In this document: piece after piece, positions 24,634-35,054 of the stretch
Position numbering within the stretch: the first letter of the stretch is position 1
How the letters are laid out: every line of letters begins with the position of its first letter
Origin: Berberis thunbergii
Taxonomy: Eukaryota; Streptophyta; Magnoliopsida; Ranunculales; Berberidaceae
Length of the DNA: 64,000 nucleotides
Reading direction: 5' to 3'
NCBI GenBank assembly: GCA_003290165.1
Contig: QNQO01000549.1
Coordinates: 310,001-374,000, forward strand
Notes under the pieces: model-generated
Told to the model about the DNA's origin: nothing
What the model saw: only the letters and a program-made list of their open reading frames with translations
Database searches by the model: none
Translations under genes and position numbers: made by a program

Positions 24634-26799
24634 ATGGGTTCACTTCAAATCGTGCGCACTCTCTGCGCACAGAACAAACTCCAAGACGCCCTCTCGCTAT
24701 TCTACGCCCTATGGAACAACAACCCCTCTCCTCCTCCCACCTCCATCTCCCAAACCTACGCCACCCTCCTCCAAACCTGCGCCCAATACCGTCACCTACC
24801 GTACGGCCAATTCCTCCACCACCACATGCTCTCAGTAAACCACCACCCCGACCTCTTCGTCACCAACCATCTCATAAACATGTATGCAAAATGCGGTCGC
24901 TTAGACTTCGCACGCCAATTGTTCGATGAAATGCCTCTGAAAAACCTCGTGTCATGGACTGCACTCATTTCTGGTTACGACCAACATGGGTTTTCTAAAG
25001 AATGTTTTATCTTATTCTCCCGGATGCTTGTTGACCATCATCCAAGTGAATTTGCATTTTCGAGCGTTCTCGGCTCCTGCAATAGCCTCCAGGGCCCGCA
25101 GGTACACGCGCTCGCCTTGAAAACCTCTTTTGATACTTATGTTTATGTAGGGAATGCTCTCATTACAATGTACTTCAAGAGTTATGAGTTTTGTGATGAT
25201 ACCAAGGATTGTTTAGCAATTTTCGAAAGCATGCCTACTCGTAATGCCATCACTTGGAATTCAATGATTGCAGGGTTTTACCTTCGTGGTCTTTGGGATA
25301 AATCACTTGAGTTCTTCTCCCAAATGCATCGAGAGGGGGTTGAGTTTGATCGTTCGACGATAATTAGCACCATTTCTTCTTTATGTTGCATTGAGAAGAA
25401 AGGGAAGGAGGTTAGGTTTGGTATTGAGCATTGTCACGAATTGCATTGTATGGTGATTAAGGTTGGGTTTTCCCATGAAGTGGAAGTCGCAACATCTTTG
25501 GTGAAAGCCTATTCCAAGCTCGGAGGAGATAGTATTGAGTGTTACAAGATCTTTGTAGAGACAACTGGTAGTCGAGATGTGGTGTCATGGACTGGAATAA
25601 TAACTACATTTGCAGAGCGGGAACCAGAGCAAGCGTTACTCCTCTTTTGCCAATTCCTTCGTGAGGGTTTAAATCCTGACCGATATACCTTCTCGATTGT
25701 AATTAAAGCATGTGCAGGCCTCCCAACTGAGAGACATAGTTTGTCCATCCATGGGAAAGTCATCAAGTATGGGTTTGAAGACGATGTGGTACTCTCCAAC
25801 GCCCTCGTACATGCCTATGCTCGGTGTGGTTCAATTGATCTTTCAATGCAAGTTTTTGGTTCCATGGCGATTCGTGATTTAGTATCTTGGAATTCGATGT
25901 TCAAAGCTTATGCTGTGCACGGTCAAGGTAACAAGGCATTGGATCTCTTTCGGAAGATGGATATCCAACCTGATGCGACCACCCTCGTTGCCCTACTCTC
26001 TGCCTGCAGCCATGCGGGGCTTGTAGCTGAAGGGATCGAAATATTTAATTCCATATTTGTCAATTATGGTATATCCCCTCAATGTGATCATTTTGCTTGC
26101 ATGGTTGATATTCTTGGGAGAGCAGGACGTCTTCGGGAAGCCGAAGCTTTGATACGTCGAATGCCCATGGAGCCAGACTACGTGGTGTGGACTGCATTGC
26201 TTGTGGCTTGTAGAAAACATGGGGAGACCGAGATAGCTGAAATGGCATCAAGGAAGTTGATGGAACTGGAACCGAAGAACTCGCTAGGATATGTCTTGAT
26301 GGCAAACATATATTGCTCACAAGGTAGCTTTGTTGATGCAGCTCTTATCAGGAAGGAAATGAGAGGGAGTAGAGTGAGGAAGGAACCAGGTTTGAGCTGG
26401 ATAGAGATTGGGAGTCGCATGCATGAGTTTGCTGCGGGAGGTCAAAGACACCCTCAGAGAGAAGCCATTTATGCTAAACTCAAAGAGTTGGTTTGGAAAT
26501 TGAAGGAGATTGGTTATGTGCCGGAGACGAGCTTGGCATTGCACGATATAGTGGAGGAGGAGCACATAGAAGAACAGTTGTATTATCATAGCGAGAAGCT
26601 AGCGTTGGCATTTGCACTGATTAGTACTAGTTGTCATGGTAGTGTCTTGAAGATTATGAAGAACATTCGGATATGTGTAGATTGCCATAACTTCATGAAA
26701 TTGGCATCAAATCTAATTGACAAGGAGATCATAGTGAGAGATGCAAATCGCTTCCACCATTTCAAAAGCGGTTCCTGCTCATGTAGTGACTATTGGTGA
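24634..26799 (+). CDS. Pentatricopeptide repeat protein, PLS-DYW subclass (organelle RNA editing factor type)
   Basis: Single uninterrupted frame of 721 codons, start MGSLQIVRTLCAQNK, typical of intronless plant PPR genes. PLS-type repeats are visible as recurring units such as LINMYAKCGRLDFARQLFDE, VSWTALISGY, ITWNSMIAGF and LVHAYARCGSIDLSMQVF. The E region (GSRVRKEPGLSWIEI) precedes a complete DYW domain: HSEKLALAF (His652, Glu654), CVDCH (681-685), HHFKSGSCSCS and terminal DYW (719-721). The zinc and catalytic residues expected of the C-to-U deaminase fold are present. Members act in mitochondria or plastids; a clear transit peptide is not obvious by eye. Overall similarity suggests, from memory, Arabidopsis At1g71420, which lies near SUN4 in that genome as this gene lies near a SUN gene here. 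Confidence 0.93.
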   Translation: MGSLQIVRTLCAQNKLQDALSLFYALWNNNPSPPPTSISQTYATLLQTCAQYRHLPYGQFLHHHMLSVNHHPDLFVTNHLINMYAKCGRLDFARQLFDEMPLKNLVSWTALISGYDQHGFSKECFILFSRMLVDHHPSEFAFSSVLGSCNSLQGPQVHALALKTSFDTYVYVGNALITMYFKSYEFCDDTKDCLAIFESMPTRNAITWNSMIAGFYLRGLWDKSLEFFSQMHREGVEFDRSTIISTISSLCCIEKKGKEVRFGIEHCHELHCMVIKVGFSHEVEVATSLVKAYSKLGGDSIECYKIFVETTGSRDVVSWTGIITTFAEREPEQALLLFCQFLREGLNPDRYTFSIVIKACAGLPTERHSLSIHGKVIKYGFEDDVVLSNALVHAYARCGSIDLSMQVFGSMAIRDLVSWNSMFKAYAVHGQGNKALDLFRKMDIQPDATTLVALLSACSHAGLVAEGIEIFNSIFVNYGISPQCDHFACMVDILGRAGRLREAEALIRRMPMEPDYVVWTALLVACRKHGETEIAEMASRKLMELEPKNSLGYVLMANIYCSQGSFVDAALIRKEMRGSRVRKEPGLSWIEIGSRMHEFAAGGQRHPQREAIYAKLKELVWKLKEIGYVPETSLALHDIVEEEHIEEQLYYHSEKLALAFALISTSCHGSVLKIMKNIRICVDCHNFMKLASNLIDKEIIVRDANRFHHFKSGSCSCSDYW

Positions 26800-27737
26800 T
26801 CAACCAACTCAATCCTACATTCTCACTGTTCTCTATTGATCAACAAATTTTGCAGTCACCATGTGTTGAGGGGCTAAGAAACATATATCCTTCTCCAACC
26901 AATGAGTGTGGCTTTTCGAATTTTAAGCTCTGATAGATACTGTGCATTAATGGGAAGCAATTCTCGATCACCTTGGTCCATTGGGATCAAAAGGTGTTCT
27001 CCAGTTGGTTGGTTTTGCAAGTGTTCTAATGAATACGAAAGGAATTTTGATAGCCTTTGTAAAAGAGAGACCAAGCCAATTAGTTGCTAACGCACTTCAT
27101 GAGAAGCAATATCCATCATCTCGAACTCTTGGGATCAGAAAGTTCTTTCCAGGTGTTTGGTTTTTGCAAGTGTTTCAGTGAACCGGGAAAGAATGCTAAA
27201 CGCATTTCTAGCATAGCAAACTATATCACAGATGGTGTCCAACAGGTTTATGTAGTTTTCAACTGAAAATACTCGTGGGGCAATTATAGCCAAAGTCGCT
27301 AGTGTGGACTGTGTCACTTGGATCATGAAGAATACACATTGCAACCCAATATGGTTTGGTTTGTCGAAGAATGAATTAGTAGATTTGAATCAGTGGAGCA
27401 GATGAAAGTCGGACAGAGTAAGCAGAAGCCAAGCCAAGCTAAGCTTTTCAATGTGATAGGAATTTGACCAAGTTTTTTCTGATCAAACACCAAGCAATTG
27501 TGTAAACCTCAGTAAAACATAGATAACTGTTATATATTGTTTTGTATATTTATTCAAGAATAATTTTACTCGTTGATATTGAAGAACTAGGAGTTGTCGT
27601 TGTAGCAGTTTCCTCGTGTCTGTATTAATATTGTTCCGAGTTACTAATTGCACATACTGTCATAAGAAACTGGAGTGATGACTTGAAATCAACCTAACCA
27701 AAATGGATGCACAAACCTGTTTACAGAATCACACTCA
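26800..27737. other. PPR 3' flank with imperfect tandem duplication
   Basis: Two similar segments (about 26946-27040 and 27095-27190) share TTGGGATCA, TTGGTTTT and GCAAGTGTT words, an old local duplication of about 150 bp. No supported coding region. Confidence 0.45.
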
Positions 27738-28741
27738 TTTCACCTAGGCAGCGACTACTCCATAACGCCATTTCTACTTGCTCACACCATTCTACTCTCC
27801 CACACCACCTACTTTCTTTCTCACACCACCATACTTTCTCACACTACTTATATAAACAAAAAACTCAAATTTTTTTCCCCTCACCATTCAAATCAACAAC
27901 CGGTTCTTCCCTCCCCCATTCTAAACTCCTCCCTCTCTCACATTCAAATCTCTCCCACATTCAAATCTCTTGCACATTTCCTCCCTCTCCCTCGAAAATC
28001 TCTCAAAATCCCCTCAAAATCGAAATCCTCACATATCGAAACCCTCAAACTCTCCAAAACGCAACAGCTAAAAAACGTCACCTCTTAAGCGCAAAGCGCA
28101 ACAGCTCTCTTGCGACTCCAACTCTTCTGCAAGTGAGCCATCCATTCTATCTTTGGGTTTAGAATTTTTGTTTAAATTGTAAGTGAGTCATCCATTGTTT
28201 GCTTTTGTGCATTTGTTTCCATCTTTAAAGTAGAATTGTTTATGTTTTTTGTGCATTAATCGTTTAGTTCGTCCCTTAGTAATGAAAGTAATTGCAAATG
28301 CGGATTTGGTGGTCACTAGGGCTCCAAATTGGTATTTTTCTTATTAGAATGCAGGGAAATGAAATATATAATGTTGTTTTACATCCAAAGTGGCTAAAGT
28401 ATTGCTTAAAAATTGGTAGAATTTATTGTGCAAACAAATTATCTTGAAGTATTTGTTTCATTTTATTTGAAGGTTTATTATGTCTTCTATTGGTCGTGAT
28501 ATTGATGGAGATGATCGAAGTTGAGGTCAAAGATGACCCGTGACAGTTTTTGTCTGAAAACGAAGAGCAAAAAGGGTCAAAGAACAAGTAGAAGACCGAA
28601 AACAAAATAATGAAAAAAATATGGACAAAAAAGTGAAAGAAGATGAGAGATGAGCAAATAGGGATTCAAATAGATCCTCACAAAGCATATAGACAAGTAG
28701 TTGTATCGCAAAGTCAATCCCAATAAGAAGGGCAAAGAGGT

Positions 28742-29360
28742 TTGAGTGGTGCAGGTGTTGGACATGAAGATGAGGAGTTAGAGGAGCTTGAGAACGTGCA
28801 TGTGGATGAGGAGGAAGGAGTGGATGGGGAGGAAACATGGGATGAAGAGGAACAGGGGAGAAGGGTAAAGATAAAAAAGACGCTAGACGAAATTCTTATC
28901 CCAATGGTCCTGTGGTTTGTTCCATATTAGACGATTATCATAGACATATTTCTCGTGCTATTTGGGATGGTGAACAAGTAAGTTAATATTTTTAGTTGGT
29001 TAAATTATATAAGCGTGTTATTTATATATTTGGACATTGAATTACTAAATGTATATGTTTCTTGTATTTATGAACAATGCACATTGCGATATCGGTATCA
29101 ATATAGGAACTTTATAGATTGGAATTTCAAACATAAGCCGAAAGAAGTAAAGATAATGGTTTACAATAGTGGTATGTATCCCTTGATTAAATATTGTATG
29201 AATTGTCTTGATAAGGTGACCATTTGTGCTTTCGTGGAGCATTGGCAACTTGATACCAACATTTTTCACCTACCTTTTGGAGATATGAGCATAACCCTGG
29301 ACGATGTCTACCATATAACTCATTTGCTGATTTTGGTAAGTCGGTTAAAACGACGATAAA
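28742..29360 (+). pseudogene. Plant mobile domain (PMD/MAIN-like) fragment inside the MULE
   Basis: An acidic stretch (EDEELEELENVHVDEEEG, from 28742) is followed about 60 codons later by a shifted frame reading LDDYHRHISRAIWDGEQ (about 28925-28980), the usual start of plant mobile domains. A probable intron follows (GTAAGT at 28979). The downstream part encodes CMNCLDKVTICAFVEHW and FHLPFGDMSITLDDVYHITH, core PMD wording. PMD proteins (MAIN, MAIL1) influence transposon silencing, and related domains are carried by plant transposons. Frames do not join cleanly and the domain is truncated, so this is probably a remnant. Confidence 0.65.
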
Positions 29361-29944
29361 GATGACGTCTCCATATTCTGCACATAAATCATCTCCTCTA
29401 CATTAAATTTTTCAGCAAACGAATGACCAACAAGTGACTCTGATCGAGGATGATCCTGGGTTTCACGTGTCACTTACAACATCCAATGGTCATTCTCTAG
29501 TGGGATCCCTCTCAACTGAAATTTGCAGCCACGCTTCTTTGTATTGCTTGATCTAACAAAAAATTTTAACCTTTTATCGAGCTTCCTTCCCCTTTCATAA
29601 CCAAAATGGATCATTCCGTTCCGTCTTTGATTAGCTGGTTCCGATTTAGTGATAATAACAACTATGTTATCACCCCTACCGATGCCTTGGAACACAAACT
29701 ATCAAAGCAGACCTTGATGAGAATACCTAAAAAAAATTAAAAACTTGTTAATAACAACATATTTATAACACTGGAAAATGGTGAAAACAAAAATAAGTAA
29801 AAACTTTCTTACCTCGTCCGTAACAAATAACTGACTACCATCAACTACTAGTGCTAATGATCTTTCTTCATTGTTATTGTCATCACTTCCATCAACATTA
29901 TCATCAACATTCTGTATAATGATCCAATTTATAATTAGTTTCAT
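29330..29944 (-). pseudogene. FAR1-like DNA-binding region fragment inside the MULE
   Basis: The minus frame has an acidic leader (NVDDNVDGSDDNNNEERS), a likely intron, then GDNIVVIITKSEP, FGYERGRKLDKR, GCKFQLRGIPLENDHW and, after a stop and a frame change, SLVGHSFAEKF. This is the order seen in FAR1-family/MULE N-terminal regions (viVik-Sd, CerGg, Cpf-LrG, W, HNH, GHp-agrl), but key Cys/His positions are altered and the frame is broken. No downstream DDE transposase core was found. Confidence 0.6.
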
Positions 29945-30686
29945 ATATTAATTAAAATTTTAATTTACTTAACAACAAAATGGCGGTTACCTCTAAATGG
30001 TTCGTCTCTGAGTTCTCAACATTATTAAAATGCATTTTCATATCTATTAGATCCATTAGAAATGTTTATGCATCAGTGCATCATACAATAATCAATCAAT
30101 TATTTTGAAAAAATAAAATTACATGCAAATTAGATGAAATTTTTTATGCAAGTTACCTCCATTGAAATGGATTGTCCTTGCTCTTTAAATTTCTCATCTT
30201 CTTCACCCTCATGTCCACCATTAAAATATTCATTTCTAACATCATCAACTTCACTAAACCCTTTCATTTTCATCTAATGAAATCAAATAAGTTCTTCAAA
30301 GTGAAATGTAGTGGAATGCAACCGGAGAGGGAGAGATAGGGAAGCGTAGGACGAGGAGATCAAGGGTTTTTGTTATTTCCCTTTGCGATTTTGGGGTTTT
30401 TGTGAAGAGGAAGAGATAAAGAAGAGGAGGAGGAGGGGGATGACGAACCTTGCAAGGAAGTGAAGTTTGGTTGCCGAGTTTTGGACGACATGCAGCAAGA
30501 AGTGCGAGATTTTTTTGCGTAGAGGAGAGGAGTGTTTTTGCATTTTTTTGGGGATTTCGATTAGCTTTTTGGCTTCTTTTTTAAGTTTAGCATATTTATT
30601 GGTGGTGTGAGTAAGTAAGAAAAAAACGCAATGATGGTATGAGAAAAAGGTTATGGTGGTGTGGAGTAGTCACTGCCTTTCACCTA

Positions 30687-30760
30687 GGCAAGCCATGTTT
30701 AACACCACCAAAAAGTATTGTCCCACACCACCATTCCAACTTTTTCTCTCCCACACCAGA
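30687..30760. mobile_element. Truncated terminus of a second MULE abutting the first
   Basis: Directly after the right target duplication comes GGCAAGCCATGTTTAACACC, then ACCAAAAAGTATTGTCCCAC and CTCTCCCACACC. This lines up with the left end of the 36360 element (GGCAACGACTACTCCACACC, CTAAAGTATATCCCAC, CTCTCCCACACC). No matching right end was found before 33.8 kb, so the copy is truncated or decayed. Confidence 0.5.
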
Positions 30761-33516
30761 CGTAATAATCACGTAAATCACCATGAAAGATTGATCAAAA
30801 CCAAGCAAAACTTCCTAGCCCTAACCCTAGAATCCCCTCCTCCCCAGTGGACTTCATGCACAAAAAAAAAAAAAAAAACTTTATGCTCAAATTACCTCAT
30901 TTTCTTTGAAACTTCGATAATTCGATCAACGACAACATTCGCTACTTGAGAACGCTAAACCAGGTGTGTTGAAACCAAGGTAGTAAATGAGTCAAGAAGG
31001 CGAGATCAGACGGTTGAGAAACGTTGTTGGACGATAGATCGAAGAAGGCTTGAGAGTGGAGATCAACGATGAAGAGCATCTGCATCTGAAATCCATCAAC
31101 TTTGCTGAGAAAAAAAAGGAAGCTCAACAGAGAAAACTAGATGAAGAAGAGAGAAGATAAAAACAATGATGACAAAAGACGGATATGACCTGGAGGTAGG
31201 GATATTGCGATAGTGCCATTACAGTTGTTTTGAATAAATTGACTGGTGTAATTAGTAAAGGTCATCCTTTATCAAGTAACGAGGTGCTCATGGGTAACGG
31301 CTTAGCCGTAGACTTCTTGTGGATGGAATTACAAGTCCAGGGTTTGCATTCTGCCAGCAGCATTCAAGGTGGGAAAAGTTAAGAGATAAACAAGAAAAAA
31401 AAAAGAAAAAAGAAAGAAAGAGGTAATCAGGTGCTCACGCCCCTCTCTTTATCTATCCCCCCTTCGCTGTACTACTCGACTAGACCACAGACACTGTTGT
31501 CTACTCTGATAACTCTATCTTCTTCAGTCTCTCATTCCTACTTCTAGATAGTACTTCTCCCAAACGAAACTTTGCATATCCTTACTTTCATGTCATGCAC
31601 CCGATTGTTTTACCTTTGAGATATCAATTTGCATTGAGATCCAAAGTACTACCATTCCTAAAATTATCACACATATCTTCTTTCTTTTTTCTTTACACCT
31701 TCCATCACAAATGTCGTTGATTTTCACAATTCAAACGAAACTTTGCATATCCTTACTTTCATATCATGCACCCAATTGTTTTACCTTTGAGATATCAATT
31801 TGCATTGAGATCCACACTACTATCATTCCTAAAATTGTCAAACATATTTCTTTTACACCTTTCATCACAAATGTCGTCTGTAAGGTTCAAATCTTAGACT
31901 TGTGATTTTATTCGCTACAAGTCTACCACTGAATTGGTACTCCATTTGACTATCACACATCTTGGCATATACGTCGACAACATATACATTTGATCTCAAT
32001 TAGATCTCAACAAAACACTCACACACACAAATTCAAAGTCAGGTATACTTCCAAGAGAGATGAACATATTGGGTCCCTCCCTACAAGCCAAGAAAAGGAA
32101 TACAAGACATGCAAGATCCAATTTAAAATAGTGGCTGTCTATATATAAGCTCATCAACCATGTGTTGGCAAATGGCCTACCATTATAACTGTCCCATACT
32201 CCATTTCCACACCTATTCGATTGACTTGTTCTATTCTATTGACTTGTTTATACTTCATATCCACTCATAACATTTGAAACATGCATCATCAGACTGATGA
32301 GTGCGATTGCATAAATATATTTTAAAAATCCATAATGGTTGCCAACTTTTGCAATCAATTATTATGAAACACAAGATCTAAGAAGAGGTAGGAGGTTTCG
32401 TAAATGCATGAGTCAGCTTCAACTATAGGCCGACCTGTTTATATTGAATTCGAACTCGACCTCATTCATTTTTGGAGTTTCCATCTTCTTCCACGCGGCT
32501 ATCCAATGCTATTGTCCTGTCCATTATCGACCATTTTTTTTCTTAATGCAGACTTCGACACTTCTTTGATTTATTATGAATTAATAGCATCAATTATTTA
32601 AAAGAAAAATATCTTGGTATCTTGGGATGTAGTTGTGTCGACATAACTTGGCCATAATTAAAAAGGAAAAATCGAAATGGTTTAGTGCTATGATATATAT
32701 ATGAAAATGTTATGATATTTTGTTGGTTGATGGGATATATATAATGATGAGATTAAATACGACTAAGATAAATAAACAAATGAAGTATAATTAAGAATAG
32801 AGTTTGATTAGGTAGTCAGACTTTAAAGTCATGTTTTTAGTTTGTTTGATTTTTTTTTTATCAATTTTTTTAAAAATACAATTACAAATAAAATAAAAAA
32901 AATGGTTATAAAGTCTAGCTACGTAGATTGGGGTTAAGGATATTAGAATGTTTCTTCTTTTGTATAGGTATATAGAAATCTCACTCATGAAGATATAAAA
33001 TATCAAAACTCGGTCCTTAACTAATTCGTTAATTAGTAAGGTGAGGAAGATGTAGCGGTGGTGTTCTTTTCGTTACGAAGTCTGAATGTTGACTTTTTAC
33101 TCTAGTAAGAAGTAAAGTTAAGCAATTTACTAGAGTTCGAGTTGATGCTACTAATTAGAAGAAAAAAATAAACACCCCCAAAGCATATTAACTTATGTAA
33201 TATACAATTTTTTCTTCTTCTTATTACATAACCTTGTTCCATATAAATATTTGTCATGCTTCCTCTTCGTTTGCTCACCTCCAACTAGAAAAAAAAAGTG
33301 TTTGGACCAGTAAAAAATGAAATATCTAAACCAATAAAAATGCTTGTGTCTATTTATAGGGCAGACAATAACTTGACCCTTAAATGCGATAGAATACCCA
33401 AAGCAGACATTATTTTTGCTTAAGGTACAAAAATCCTATGATGAAACAACTAAGGATGACAACGAGGCGGATATGAATTTTAAGTTTTATAAATAGAAAC
33501 GATTTTCCCGAAAACT
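30761..33516. other. Intergenic AT-rich region
   Basis: No supported gene. Contains a 171-bp tandem duplication (separate entry) and short A- or T-runs. Any interior of the truncated MULE beginning at 30687 is not recognisable. Confidence 0.4.
31564..31880. repeat. Tandem duplication, period about 171 bp
   Basis: ACGAAACTTTGCATATCC at 31564 recurs at 31735. Following words (CATGCACCC, TTGTTTTACCTTTGAGATAT, CACAAATGTCGT) recur in the same order. The two copies are roughly 90% identical by eye. No more than two copies. Confidence 0.75.
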
Positions 33517-33533
33517 CACATGAATAGTCAATC

Positions 33534-33622
33534 ATTTTTTTTTATTCCTTAACCCCCTCCCACCTCAGGTTCAACCCTGTGACCTATTGATATCATTCGT
33601 CACTGCTCAACCATTGAGCCAT
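33534..33622 (-). mobile_element. Short tRNA-derived SINE (minus orientation) with target duplication
   Basis: Read on the minus strand: TGGCTCAATGGTTGAGC (a near-perfect tRNA box A) and GGGTTGAACCTGA (box B), then a short A-tail (T-run at about 33535-33543). Flanks CACATGAATAGTCAATC (33517-33533) and CACATGAATACTTCAATC (33623-33640) are target duplications. Total body is only 89 bp. Confidence 0.72.
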
Positions 33623-33799
33623 CACATGAATACTTCAATCTTATGATACCCCCATGACCCCATTTTCCACTTGGATAAGATCCTAATTTCTTGCTTGCTT
33701 GCTTGCGGAGAAAAGCAAATTCTATTTGTGTCTATTATTATGACATTTTATATTTATCTTTTTCACCCAAATTAAAACAAAACCCTAATTTTTCTCAAA

Positions 33800-35054
33800 T
33801 ATTTTCTATTTCAAATATGTGAGTGAAAAAAATGAGAGTCTAGAGACAGAGGGGAGCATAAAGACCAAAATCAGAGCAATAGCCGTTGAAGAAAGCCAAA
33901 AGCAAAACCAAATAAACAAATCGAAATCAAAAAATCAATCAATCAGAGAGAAGAGTTTCAGAGCGACAGCTAATCTTCAAACAAGCCTCAATTTAAGGCC
34001 TTTGTTTTGTTTCATTTATTTTTTTATCTCTCTCTGTTTTCTGAATTTAATCTTCCTCATCTGCCTCAACGAGGAAGTTTTTCTTCTCTTCCTTTTGTGT
34101 TCTTGAACCCCATTCACCTTCTCCACTTGTGTTGATCGTCTCCAGACGAGACACCCCAATATAGAGATCTCACTGTTGGGTTGCTGGTGTATGCATTTTT
34201 TTGCTGTTTTTGCGTCAACCCCACTTGTTGGGTTGATTTCCCATCTCTGTTTCTTGTAACATAACGTACATAACCTTTGTCAGGTAAATAAAGCAATTTG
34301 ATCTGTTTGGATGAATGAAATTGATGTTTTGATCTAAATGTGCAATTTTTTGTTGCTTTTGCGTTAACCCCACTTGTTGGTTTGATCTCCCATCTCGGTT
34401 TTGCTTGAACCCTAAGGTTGAATTTCGATCTGTTTGATAGAGATTGGATTGAATTTGGGAGAAATTTTGGATCTTTTGATGATCTGTTTGATTTCGATGT
34501 CGTTTTCGGGTTTGGGATGTATTTGTTCCTTCTCTGTTGTGTTTCCTTAGACTCTATTTGATGGGTTCATTTACTTACCCCATTGATTCATTGTAACAAA
34601 AGGTGAATGTTAATTGTTTGTTCGAAGTTTTGCTTGAAACCCAAGATGGAATTTTGATCTCTTTAAAGCTTTGTTTACATTTTGTTGTGTGATTGAGTTT
34701 GGGCTGGAATTGAGGAGGAATTGCACTTGTGGGGGTGTATTATGAAAAGGTGGTTCATTTGTTGTTTTTCAATTTTTGGCACCAGAAGATTTCTAAGGCT
34801 TCATTTTTATTTATTTTTTACTGAGTTTTGGATGACTTTTTGATGATTTCCGTGGGGTAGATTAAATGGTGTTCATTTCCTTATTCAATTTGGTTGCATT
34901 GCAAATAGAATATCAGTCTCTTTTGATTTTGTGCAATTCCTACCATGTGGTTTGAATCATAAATATACATATTACTTGCTTGTGTTATTGACTATGAGAT
35001 TGGATTTCTGATGGTTGGCAGTTGTGAAGGTGAATTAGTCTGGATTGATGTACA
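33800..35054 (+). other. Probable 5' leader and leader intron of the SUN gene
   Basis: CT-rich sequence typical of plant leaders precedes a candidate donor CAG|GTAAAT at 34283/34284. A candidate acceptor TTGGCAG ends at 35021, 33 bases before the start codon, implying a 738-bp leader intron. An imperfect direct repeat straddles the donor: 34190-34257 and 34338-34407 share CCCCACTTGTTGG and CCCATCTC words. This is inferred from splice signals only. Confidence 0.45.

Larger units (their letters stand above)
27747..30677. mobile_element. MULE (Mutator-like) element with 9-bp target duplication
   Basis: 2931 bases bounded by GGCAGCGACTACTCC and its near-exact reverse complement GGAGTAGTCACTGCC. 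The flanks are identical 9-bp repeats TTTCACCTA (27738-27746 and 30678-30686), the hallmark of Mutator insertion. Terminal repeats extend about 70 bp with CACACCACC/CACACCATT words. It carries degenerate pieces of two proteins in convergent orientation: a plant mobile domain (+) and a FAR1-type DNA-binding region (-). No full transposase was found, so it is non-autonomous in its present form. A related 968-bp element lies at 36360-37327. Confidence 0.88.

Noticed and set aside
24435..24929. 164-codon frame overlapping the PPR start
   Set aside because: It is in another frame, Pro/Arg-rich from the CT-rich PPR N-terminal codons, with no domain; the PPR frame is complete to DYW.
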